This document shows, one piece after another, positions 1-8,736 of a stretch of DNA of 64,000 bases. Source of the DNA: Phymatolithon calcareum (taxonomy: Eukaryota; Rhodophyta; Florideophyceae; Hapalidiales); NCBI GenBank assembly GCA_977006965.1, contig OZ345360.1, positions 930,001-994,000 of the forward strand, written 5' to 3'. The notes beneath the pieces were generated by a model. That model was not told the DNA's origin, ran no database searches, and saw only the letters and a list, made by a program, of their open reading frames with translations. Position 1 is the first letter of the stretch. The number at the start of each line of letters is the position of its first letter. The position numbers were made by a program, and so were the translations under genes.

Positions 1-3000
1 AAGGCATCTGATGATTCTGAATCATCCACTCGCAGTTCATTGACGCCAAATCACAAGGAAGCAAGAAGCGTATTGGAGAATGGGCCGGTGTTGGGAACTG
101 GACGCGAAAACGGGTTGTCATCCAAGAAAGTCGCCAAAAAGCCGAGATCGGTAAGAGCAACAAACGAGGACAAAAACAGCGAAGTTGAAGGGCACAACGG
201 CTGCAATTTTGTCGGGATGCCGCATATCGCTCTGTCGGCGAAAGCTTTCTTGAAGAATCTATGTTTACGTGACTTTGGCTATCACGTTCTGTTTCATCAC
301 CCGACTTTTGGTACGAAGTCATTAGTCCCGGAATTTGATTGCTTTAAGTGGGCACCCGATGAAGGGTCCTTTGATGCATGGCGACTAGGGAATACTGGCT
401 ATCCTTTAGTTGACGCGGCAATGCGTGAGCTGCGAAGTACAGGTTGGGTACACAATTCAATGAGGTTTCTCCTTGCTTGCTTCCTCACAAAGTATTTATT
501 GCTACCTTGGCAACGCGGGGTGAAGGAATTCTATGGCCTTTTGTTGGATGGAGATAATTCATCTAATGCGTTAGGTTGGCAATGGACATCTGGAAGTAAC
601 ACCGATTCCTTCCCGTTCAGCTGTCTCGTCAATCCTGTAAGATTTGGAAACATACTGGATCCAAATGGCGATTATGTGCGGCGATGGGTACCCGAATTGG
701 CCAGGTTGCCGAAGGAATTTGTCCATCAGCCATGGAATGCATCGGAAAGTGTACAAGTTGCGGCAGGATTAAGACTAGGAGAGTCGTACCCAATGCGAAT
801 TGTGGAAACGGGAGAAGCTCGTCGAAGAGCAAAGGACGCTATGCTGAGGATGAAGACGATTTTTACTCAAATGCGACCATCTCGATTGTTATCCAATCTC
901 TCCCTGGACGCCCTCGTGCGAGAGTGGCCCCAAGACTCGATGTGTAGTGATGAAGACGATCCTCAAGGTGGCAGATTGGGCCTTTTACCTTCTTTGTGGT
1001 CCCTCTTACAATCCAATGATTCTTCATCCACTGATTTTGGTGCTAAGCCTGTTTCTGGTCACGAGGTTGACAGAAATGTCGCTGACTCTGTTGCAGCCCG
1101 TGCTGCTTGCGATAACCACAATTCCATCGAACATGCTTTAATAACTGCTCATTCCACGTCTGGACAGAACAATACGTCTGGTAACCTTCACTCCTCAAAC
1201 GACAAACGGAGGGGTGTCGGAAAGCGAAAAAAGGCCTTGCGTCCGAAAAAGCCTGCCGCCGTGCCAAGTGCTGCAGAAGATACTGTGCTAACTCCGGAAG
1301 TAAGTCCTGACCATGTCCAACGTATCAAAAACTCCTCCCAAAAAGAAAGCAATTCTAACTTTCCCACTGTCCCCCAGAAACGATCGGGACTTTCGTCGAG
1401 ATTACTGGCGTACGGCGGATTGCCTCCGTACCCCTCAGTGGGTCAACATCCTGCTGCAAACCCACATTACCAGCAACTCATAGTGCAGGCGCAGCTCAAT
1501 CAGGTACATCAACAGGCAAGTCAGCATCAAATGCCCAATAACGGCATGGTTTTTGAAGGAATGTACAGCGCGGGAGTGACTACGGCTCCTGGCACCGGTC
1601 TTCCGATTTCCAATTTTCCTGTTTTGATGGGTCATGGTCCAGGTGGTGTCGACTCTGGCTTGCCAAGTGGAATGAACCCGCTAGATTTTAGCAACCCTGC
1701 GTTTTATGCTCATCAGATGAATATGTCGCACATGTATGGACTAACATCAGTGATGCCAATGATGCCATCTCCGATGGGGGGTAGACCTGATGCAGATCAG
1801 GTCGCAAATGGTATTCCTGTCACAGCTGCCGGGGCGGTTGGTAGCGCAAGACATGTTGGCATGGCTCCCAGTTTTGCAATACCTTATGGAATGTATGGCG
1901 GCAGTCCTGGTTTCGATTCTAACGGTTTTTCGAGCATGAACGAGGCAAATCAGTTTGCTGCATTGCATGTTGCTTCGCATCAGAATCAGGCCAGAGCACA
2001 GCAGCGGGTCCCGCAGTCATGTATCACACCTCATCACGTGTACATGCCTCAGCACGAAAGCTCGGATGGTATACACGGTGGAAACGGTATATTCCCAGGG
2101 ACAGGACATCTCAACCCTATTGCTCACACCATGTCAGCGAATGGACAGTGTGGGAACAATCGCGAAATTGCTCCAAGTGGACCAAGCGGATTGATTGGTA
2201 CGACGAGAGAAGCGAATGCAACCGAAGCAACTGCTGCATTGCCTGAAAGCAACGCTCGAAAAGCTATCTCTGTATCCCCAGCATTAACGATACGTACGGA
2301 CTCTGCTTCTGCTCCTAGTCGTAGTGGCAGCGGTACATCCCGAAAACCCAAAGCGACGATACGAAAATCGGGCGCAAGTAACCGGGGAAGAAGTAGAGGT
2401 TCAGGGAAGGCTGCGTCACCAGGAAGTAACAGTCGACGTGTTGCTGCAAAGCCTAGTCTTGCTAAAAACGCGTCTCCTGCGCAAGGGAGAGGTGCATCTC
2501 GGGGGAGGAGGGGGACGAGCGGTCGCGCAGGAAAAACTCGGGGTGATGTTCGGGGCAGTACATCTGTTGCAGGTAATAGCGGAGGAAGCGCATTGGGGAG
2601 GACGACAGATGGGGAATCTGCGGGTGATGCGTTGAAGTCGAGACAACGAATACTGGATTCTGTGGGGCAAAAAGAAGATCATGAGTATTTTCATTTTGCG
2701 CGGTTCTTAACTGGAACATATGAACTAACAAGGAATACTGATCGACACACATCCAAGGACTACATTAGACTATGTACTTTGAAGGACAACTACCACAAGC
2801 AGTGCCAGTCGGATAAGGAAAAGCTGAAAATCTATCGGATCAAGTCGTTCTTTTCCAAAATTCTGGAACTAGAGGTGACTGGGGAATGGGATCGTCATAA
2901 CCATGGAGGCGTTCGTGGGCCTTATGTTTACGGCATTCGACTTAAACCGGCAAATCTGACAGATGGAAGTAATGTGTCGAAAGGAGACACAGCTGCAAAG

Positions 3001-3021
3001 ACGAAACAGGCTTCAACATAG
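1..3021 (+). CDS. Cryptochrome/photolyase-family protein with C-terminal RFX-like winged helix (5' partial)
   Basis: The frame is open from base 1 and stops at 3019-3021, so the N-terminal antenna domain lies upstream of the window. Residues about 70-290 (bases 208-880) are the C-terminal half of the FAD-binding domain: TGYPLVDAAMREL, LGWQW, DPNGDYVRRW and a final PWNASESV helix are family landmarks. The residue facing flavin N5 (codon 565-567, four before the first Trp of LGWQW) is Asn, as in photolyases, not the Asp of plant cryptochromes. A Ser/Lys-rich stretch of about 70 residues interrupts the FAD domain near the window edge. About 600 low-complexity residues follow: Gln/Met/Gly-rich, then an RGG/Arg-Ser-Gly tract at bases 2340-2560. 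Residues about 895-985 match the RFX DNA-binding fold: a FL..YE helix, NYHKQC, SFFSKI, and a GGVRGPYVYGIRLKP wing. Inference: a nuclear blue-light receptor that binds DNA directly. Photolyase activity cannot be excluded. Confidence 0.85.
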   Translation, partial: KASDDSESSTRSSLTPNHKEARSVLENGPVLGTGRENGLSSKKVAKKPRSVRATNEDKNSEVEGHNGCNFVGMPHIALSAKAFLKNLCLRDFGYHVLFHHPTFGTKSLVPEFDCFKWAPDEGSFDAWRLGNTGYPLVDAAMRELRSTGWVHNSMRFLLACFLTKYLLLPWQRGVKEFYGLLLDGDNSSNALGWQWTSGSNTDSFPFSCLVNPVRFGNILDPNGDYVRRWVPELARLPKEFVHQPWNASESVQVAAGLRLGESYPMRIVETGEARRRAKDAMLRMKTIFTQMRPSRLLSNLSLDALVREWPQDSMCSDEDDPQGGRLGLLPSLWSLLQSNDSSSTDFGAKPVSGHEVDRNVADSVAARAACDNHNSIEHALITAHSTSGQNNTSGNLHSSNDKRRGVGKRKKALRPKKPAAVPSAAEDTVLTPEVSPDHVQRIKNSSQKESNSNFPTVPQKRSGLSSRLLAYGGLPPYPSVGQHPAANPHYQQLIVQAQLNQVHQQASQHQMPNNGMVFEGMYSAGVTTAPGTGLPISNFPVLMGHGPGGVDSGLPSGMNPLDFSNPAFYAHQMNMSHMYGLTSVMPMMPSPMGGRPDADQVANGIPVTAAGAVGSARHVGMAPSFAIPYGMYGGSPGFDSNGFSSMNEANQFAALHVASHQNQARAQQRVPQSCITPHHVYMPQHESSDGIHGGNGIFPGTGHLNPIAHTMSANGQCGNNREIAPSGPSGLIGTTREANATEATAALPESNARKAISVSPALTIRTDSASAPSRSGSGTSRKPKATIRKSGASNRGRSRGSGKAASPGSNSRRVAAKPSLAKNASPAQGRGASRGRRGTSGRAGKTRGDVRGSTSVAGNSGGSALGRTTDGESAGDALKSRQRILDSVGQKEDHEYFHFARFLTGTYELTRNTDRHTSKDYIRLCTLKDNYHKQCQSDKEKLKIYRIKSFFSKILELEVTGEWDRHNHGGVRGPYVYGIRLKPANLTDGSNVSKGDTAAKTKQAST

Positions 3022-4021
3022 AGATATAAATTGTATTATCACGCGGGGGCGTGTTCGCAGTGTGTCAACGGCCTGCAGCTTACTGAACCACTACAAGGAT
3101 GGCATTCGAATCGTTTTCGAAAGGAATGAATCACTCATCCATTTCCGAGAAGCCTAACGGGCATGGACTCAATTTAACAGGGCCATTAGTTCATGCTATT
3201 CCATTCTCGCAATCTTTCAACGAGATGTTAGATTTCACACAGTATACGGCGTGTGAACCAGTACTTCTAGATTCTGAGTGCTGGGGACGCTGTGGAGATT
3301 CGCTTCCCTGCTTAGAACTTCATGGCTCATCCATGGTCAAAATAGTTTGCATCTATCGCGGTAGAACGCAATATGCCTTCGTTGAGAATGAGCGCCTCTG
3401 CCCCGGATTATCTACCGTCGGAGCTTTACAATAGAAGGGATCGCACGATTAGACGGACGCCGAATGGTTGGACTTCCTGAGAGTAAGGCACAGAAAAAAA
3501 GGCTCGGATTGTGTTTTCCTCAGCACAGCATCCTACATGGATTGCTTCAGCTGACAAGAAATAGTAATTCAACAATGATCGTCACTGCCTTCTACAGCTG
3601 TTGTGTACAGATCCGTTGATTCACAAGATTGATCCAGGGTCATGGTAAGATAAGATAGTCACCTTACCAGAACATAGGATCAATTCGTGTAGCATCGTGA
3701 ATGTACATCACGCGCATTGTAACGTCCTGCGACGCAAGAGGTTCGTCTGCGTCGGATTTCGCGCGCTCTTCTGAGCTTGTCGGGCGTTGCCGGGCCTCCG
3801 CGACGGAATGCGTGAACCAAGAGGTTTCCAGTGCGTATGACAAACATTCTGCCACAGTATGATACTCGCTAGAATTTTCCCGCGAATTTTTGACTTAACG
3901 ATGAGTACGAGGTCAACGACTCCCATCCGTATCACTGTAGAGAATTGTCTCTGTGTTCACCACGGACAAAGTGCACCGTCGTGCTTCCGCCGTGCTTCTA
4001 AATTTTCAGCAACTCTGCACT
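3022..4021. other. Intergenic gap, cryptochrome to RPA3
   Basis: About 1 kb with no gene that I can support. A 111-codon plus-strand frame (3099-3434) and a 63-codon minus-strand frame (3664-3855) are open but match no family that I recognise. The minus-strand frame has a polar, protein-like middle, so a very small gene divergent from RPA3 is possible. Confidence 0.4.
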
Positions 4022-4508
4022 ATGCGAATGAATTCAGCACCGGAGGTGCCATCGCCCCTGATAACTGCGGAACTCCTTTCTACACATGTGAAGAAGTCAG
4101 TTATGTTTGCCGGCAAAGTTGTCTCCGCGGCTCACAACACGATTCTGTTAGACGGTGGCGATGGAGGCAGGCAGGTTACAATTTCTCGAGCCGTTCCACC
4201 CACTGCACAAATCGATCCTGGTATGACTATTCTTGTGCGAGGGTTCGTCAACGAAGATCTTTCCATTGCTGAGAGCACATCCTTCCCGGCCACTGTGCTG
4301 GGGGACAACTTCGGTACGCATCAATCATGCCATTTCAATAGTATAGGGGGATGTCCTGGCTCCACCCTCTTCCAGTGCTTACCTATATGGTTGTCGTTCG
4401 CTAACTGGTTGCACCATGTTCGTATTTTTTGCGTTTCCAGACCTTGCCTTGTCGAATCAGGCAGTCTCATTGTCAGCTCATCCCTCCTATTCTGCAATTT
4501 TCTGTTGA
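4022..4508 (+). CDS. RPA3: Replication protein A 14 kDa subunit (RPA3), two exons
   Basis: Smallest subunit of the heterotrimeric single-stranded DNA-binding complex RPA, needed for trimer assembly in replication and repair. CDS = join(4022..4313, 4441..4508), 119 residues; the human subunit has 121. The OB-fold core is in exon 1 (AGKVVSAAHNTILLDGGDG, then the TISRAVPP and ILVRGFVNED strands). Splicing the 127-bp GT-AG intron, with a CTAAC branch site about 38 bases before the acceptor, creates NFDLALSNQAV, equivalent to the PFDLGLYNEAV helix of animal RPA3, which trimerises with RPA1 and RPA2. Without splicing the frame runs into an unrelated tail. The ATG at 4022 is chosen because upstream residues resemble nothing in the family; the ATG at 4028 is an alternative. 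The gene converges on NEDD1, with 27 bases between the two stop codons. Confidence 0.85.
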
Positions 4509-4535
4509 TACAGTGAATCACAACAGGGCTACATT

Positions 4536-6908
4536 TTACTCATCTATGTACATCTCTTGTAATCGACTGTTCGCCTTTCGAAGCTCTGTGACCTCCTTTT
4601 GTAGTTCTGCTATGACCTTGTCTCGCTCTGTAAACATTTTCTCCACCTCACGCAGCTGTCGCGTAGAAGAGAGGACCAATTCTGTATGAATGTTAAGAAT
4701 ATCACTCCTCAAATCTTCTCGAAGTGCATCTAATTCGGCAACAATTGTTTGCTTCACGGTCGTATTGATCTCCGACAACTGCTTGTCATGTCCGTTCGAC
4801 ATCCCCGATTTTCTCTGCAAAGGCGGTATTGTACTGACCTCCATCACCTGTTCTTGGGTTATGTGTACTGCTTTCGGCACCTGTTCCACGTCCTCAACGC
4901 CATGTGCCCTGGCAAACTCACTGCTAGACTTTTGTCCTTGTCGCATCGGATGAGCTACTTTTTCAGTCTCTGTCACGGCTTCCTCATCTGCAGTACTCTT
5001 CATATTCGTGACCGAGTTACTTCGCGGCTGACGCGGCGGCAATTGCCTTCGAGGCGACACTTCTGATGCACTTTTCCGCAGTCGTCTAAACGCCTGTCCT
5101 CGGGGAAGGGTTGCGACCTTGCCGCGGTCACCATCCGCATCCGTGTCTCTGAGCGGAGTCTGATGTTCACCTCCGTCAGACTTGGTTGTCTTCGCAGGCA
5201 TCGGATGAGGAGGTTGTTCTAAGGGATGTACGTTCGTCCCAAAACTTTCGCCTTGTGCGGAACCAAGCAATGCATCAACCGCATCACCATCAAGAACGCT
5301 GGTATCAACTCGAGAAGTGTCTTGAACGCTTGTGTACTGCTGACCCACCGGAGCCACACGTGGAATGATGTCGCTTACTCTGCGATCCATCACAAGCGGA
5401 ACTGTGGAGGGAAAAGTGCGAGATTCTCTGAAGTCAGGCAAATCAGCTCTTCTGTACTCTGAACTTAGGTTCTTGACAACTGATGTGTGGCCTGGTGTTG
5501 TCTGAGAAAAGTCGCGCGTAGACTGTGGGTGTCGGACAATGGGAGAAAAGATATCACTGTCACGCGGATTGTGCCGAATTAACGAATCATCGGCGGGACG
5601 CTCCGGCAATGGAACAAGCATGCCCGACATTAGTGCCGGGGATGGGGATGTCTTAGACCTTTGTGCACCATGATTCTCACGCCAGTCTTTTCCGTACGGC
5701 GATCTGTCATGCTCACTGTCCAAAGGATCGCCCGCCTGCATCGCCTTTGGGAGTTTTGGTGTACTCGTCATCTGTGCATCTGTGATTCCGGAAACCTGGG
5801 GTTGAAAATGCAAGGATCTTACAGAGATGCTCTGGACCAAATGCGAGTCGGTATTCGACCCATTCGTTGCCGCTGGCAATGAAACTGCAATGTCGGCGCT
5901 CTTGTTGGCAAAGTCTATTTTGAAAATCGCAATTTCTCCAGTAGTGTGCCCAGCCGCAATGTGCATATCGTCCCAGCAATATGCAATTGAGGCCACTGGG
6001 GCAGCACAAATGATAGAGAAAAGGAATCGACGCAGAGATTTATCGTATATCCGAATGTGCTTATCGAGACCTGCCACGAAAAGACCGACTGGACTCGTAG
6101 AAGAGGCAAAAGCAAGATCCGTCGCTGGCGTCCGTAGCGGAGATGTAAAACGGGAATAAGTGGCATCGGTTCCGATTTTGGAAGAGCGCTGTGATGCCAC
6201 TGTAGTACGAGATGCATGTGTTCGTGACACGTCCCATACGTTTACACAGCCACTGTCATCCGCGACCGCCAAGAGATTCACGGAATGTGACGAGAATGCA
6301 ACGGCGGTGACCTTTGCTCTTGAGGAAGACGACGAACGATGCAAAGCAGAACTTGAAGACTCTTCGTCTGGCGAGCCGCTTGAAGATGCATACGATCCTG
6401 TGTGGCTCGCCACAGTAAATGAGTCTACCAATCGTCCGCTCGCGCGAGAAAAGACAAGAACATCTGAGCCGAAACAGCAAGCCACGTAGCGACTTTCGCT
6501 GGTGTGTTGAAACGAAACAGATTGAATTGGACCGCTGGCAGAGAAACGGTTGACGATGTTGCTGCTCTTCATGTCCCAGATATTGAGCTCACCGCTTTCT
6601 GTACCGGCCGCGAGAAAACGGGAGCCACTGGTTACATCGATGCATTGAATTGCGCTTGGTGATCGCGCGCCCGAGGACGCATTGAAGTGGCCTATGACGT
6701 CAAGTTTTTCATGGTGATGAAACGCAATTACTCCAGACGAAGTTCCCACGGCAAGAAGTCTTCCATTCGGATACCATCGTGCTGTAGTCGGGTTCGAATT
6801 GCTGTAGACGGAGTCCTTCTGCACGGATACCTCAGTGCCATCGAGGGTAAATGCACGAACAGTGTGACCACAGGATACCAATAGCGCAGACGATTTTGAT
6901 TTCAACAT
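4536..6908 (-). CDS. NEDD1: NEDD1-like WD40 protein, gamma-tubulin complex recruiter
   Basis: NEDD1 docks the gamma-tubulin ring complex at microtubule-nucleating sites through its C-terminal helix. The 790-residue product starts directly with WD repeats (ALLVSCGHTVRAF, ARWYPNGRLLAVG, NIWDMKSSNIVNRF, NVWDVSRTHAS), which form a propeller over roughly residues 1-340. A Ser/Pro/Arg-rich disordered region follows to about 700. The last 75 residues form a coiled coil (IVAELDALREDLRSDILNI, then EVEKMFTERDKVIAELQKEV) that lines up with the gamma-tubulin-binding end of animal and plant NEDD1. Size and order fit the family (human about 660). No intron is apparent. It diverges from the SMUG1-like gene over 428 bp. 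Alternative WD40 proteins are unlikely because of the C-terminal helix. Confidence 0.85.
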   Translation of the reverse strand: MLKSKSSALLVSCGHTVRAFTLDGTEVSVQKDSVYSNSNPTTARWYPNGRLLAVGTSSGVIAFHHHEKLDVIGHFNASSGARSPSAIQCIDVTSGSRFLAAGTESGELNIWDMKSSNIVNRFSASGPIQSVSFQHTSESRYVACCFGSDVLVFSRASGRLVDSFTVASHTGSYASSSGSPDEESSSSALHRSSSSSRAKVTAVAFSSHSVNLLAVADDSGCVNVWDVSRTHASRTTVASQRSSKIGTDATYSRFTSPLRTPATDLAFASSTSPVGLFVAGLDKHIRIYDKSLRRFLFSIICAAPVASIAYCWDDMHIAAGHTTGEIAIFKIDFANKSADIAVSLPAATNGSNTDSHLVQSISVRSLHFQPQVSGITDAQMTSTPKLPKAMQAGDPLDSEHDRSPYGKDWRENHGAQRSKTSPSPALMSGMLVPLPERPADDSLIRHNPRDSDIFSPIVRHPQSTRDFSQTTPGHTSVVKNLSSEYRRADLPDFRESRTFPSTVPLVMDRRVSDIIPRVAPVGQQYTSVQDTSRVDTSVLDGDAVDALLGSAQGESFGTNVHPLEQPPHPMPAKTTKSDGGEHQTPLRDTDADGDRGKVATLPRGQAFRRLRKSASEVSPRRQLPPRQPRSNSVTNMKSTADEEAVTETEKVAHPMRQGQKSSSEFARAHGVEDVEQVPKAVHITQEQVMEVSTIPPLQRKSGMSNGHDKQLSEINTTVKQTIVAELDALREDLRSDILNIHTELVLSSTRQLREVEKMFTERDKVIAELQKEVTELRKANSRLQEMYIDE

Positions 6909-7336
6909 CGTTGGTGGTCAACGGAACGTAAAAAGCTCTTTTCAGAAGTTCGGCAGAAAATCTGTACAGCACCCACTTTGCAGTTCTTGAGGGAAGTAAT
7001 ACAAACCTACAGTAAGTGGATTACTTCATTCTTTTTGACGAGCCCAGCGAGGACTCAAGAGGAGACGGGAGACCAACAAACAATTTGTTAACCTTTCGCG
7101 AGTTCAAATTTTGGCCGGCAACGTAATTGATGATCATATGATCATACTTTCAAAAAAATTCGGTCCGTACTGCGCATTACTGCACATCTCATGTTGCCCA
7201 ACGTCAATGTGGTGAATATTCATCTCGGACAACTGACCACATGTGCTACGCGACTAGCATTCTATTCGTACCGTTTTTCAATCTACCCCAACGTGCGCGT
7301 CCAGCATTATTGCCCAGAAGAATATATTTTTGCTCA
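6909..7336. other. Divergent promoter region NEDD1 / SMUG1
   Basis: 428 bases between two divergent genes. It must hold both promoters. It contains a TGATCATATGATCA palindrome at about 7130-7144. No TATA-like motif stands out. Confidence 0.4.
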
Positions 7337-8188
7337 ATGGCGAACGCTTCGGTTCCAAGTACGTCCAAGAGGAAAAGAAATGGAACGACGCTGCCCTCAA
7401 ATAAGAAGCGTACTCCAGAGCCCATGATAGCTGAAACAATTCTTCACGCGGAGAAAAGCATGTCCGATGAACTGGAAAAACTAAAATTTGGGTCGCCCGT
7501 AACCCACGTCTACAATCCTCATGAATACGCATGGGAGGCTCATCGGTGGTTTGTTACAAAGTACGGCAACAGCAAGAAAAAAGTGCTGCTCGTCGGGATG
7601 AACCCAGGACCATGGGGGATGGCACAAACTGGAGTGCCCTTTGGAGAGGTAAATGCAGTTAAAAACTGGTTGAAAATGCCAGCCGATATCCACATTCTCA
7701 AGCCTCCTAAAGAGCATCCTAAGCGCGAGGTTCTCGGTCTCTCCACGCCACGATCTGAGGTTTCCGGAAGACGATTGTGGCACGAGTGGGCAGAGACCAT
7801 GTACGAAACGCCAGACACATTTTTCGATACATTTTTTGTACACAATTATTGCCCGCTCATGTTTCTCGAGTCGTCGGGGAGAAACAGAACCCCCGATAAG
7901 CTTCCAGTTGAAAAGCGCAGACGAATTCTTGAGATTTGCGATGCCGCTCTTGTTCACGTCATTCGTGCACTTGAACCGTCTGTGTGTGCAGGCATTGGTG
8001 CCTTCGCTGGAAAACGGTGTGAGAAAGCCGTAAAAGAGGCTGGTAAGGAGGCAGTCGTGCGTGTTGGAACACTGTTGCACCCGAGTCCAGCTTCGCCGCT
8101 TGCTAATGGTGGAAAATGGATCGGAACTTTTACGAAGCAATTGGAAACTCTGCTGGAAAAAACTGTCGAAATCGAGGATGTCCCGTAA
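7337..8188 (+). CDS. SMUG1: SMUG1-type uracil-DNA glycosylase
   Basis: Base-excision repair enzyme removing uracil and oxidised pyrimidines from single- and double-stranded DNA in the nucleus. The 283-residue product (human 270) carries the SMUG1 active-site block GMNPGPWGMAQTGVPFGEV, the EHPKREVLGL and SEVSGRRLW signatures, the FFVHNYCPLMFLESSGRN segment, and the second active-site motif LLHPSPASP followed by AN.GGKW. All diagnostic residues appear intact. The Met at 7337 is preferred; the frame is open to 7241, but those 32 residues are hydrophobic and unlike any SMUG1 start. The first 60 residues are Lys/Arg-rich (SKRKRNG), a likely nuclear localisation signal. The stop lies in CCGTAAGT, which resembles a splice donor; the family homology already ends there, so I keep the stop. 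Confidence 0.92.
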   Translation: MANASVPSTSKRKRNGTTLPSNKKRTPEPMIAETILHAEKSMSDELEKLKFGSPVTHVYNPHEYAWEAHRWFVTKYGNSKKKVLLVGMNPGPWGMAQTGVPFGEVNAVKNWLKMPADIHILKPPKEHPKREVLGLSTPRSEVSGRRLWHEWAETMYETPDTFFDTFFVHNYCPLMFLESSGRNRTPDKLPVEKRRRILEICDAALVHVIRALEPSVCAGIGAFAGKRCEKAVKEAGKEAVVRVGTLLHPSPASPLANGGKWIGTFTKQLETLLEKTVEIEDVP

Positions 8189-8736
8189 GTAAAATATGTA
8201 GTGCTGTCGCTGAGGCGCTTCTCCTCTTGCTGTTCCTTTGCTCAAGTAGGATTCACGAAGGCTGCACAACTCCTGTTCAAGAGGCCCTTTGGTATTGGAA
8301 CATGAATCTCGTCGCGCGGTAGTGCGAAATTCCTTTCATTGGCGCTACCGTCTGCTGATGTCCTGTACAGTGGGACATCTTTAAAGATAATATGTTTGTA
8401 AGAGCGGGAGCCCTCATGCGTTTTAACTTCTGTATAAACTATAGTGATGTCCTGGTTCTAGAAACCTTAATCAATTGGCAAGATGTTCGATCAATGCAAC
8501 TCGTGCTTCATGCTTGGATGCATTGGAACAATGCAATGATTGCGGGTACAATGTTATGCCAAAAATTGCATCTGCTTTCGAGTGTACAATATATCTCATA
8601 AATTAAGCACATGTTCTCATTATACTGCCAAATCTACGTGCTCTAGAGAGGCCCATCGGTGCTGCTAGTGACCTTGAGCCCTAACGGTGGCTCCTCGCAC
8701 ATGCTCCTGCGCTAAAAGCAACCCTTAGCGGAAGTC
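8189..8736. other. Intergenic gap, SMUG1 to GH5
   Basis: 548 bases; I see no gene and no clear repeat. It should contain the SMUG1 3' end and the GH5 promoter. Confidence 0.4.

Noticed and set aside
8165-8200. GTAAGT at the SMUG1 stop as a splice donor
   Set aside because: The SMUG1 homology is already complete and no downstream exon is seen.
7481-8269. 262-codon minus-strand frame opposite SMUG1
   Set aside because: Antisense shadow of a gene with all SMUG1 motifs intact on the plus strand.
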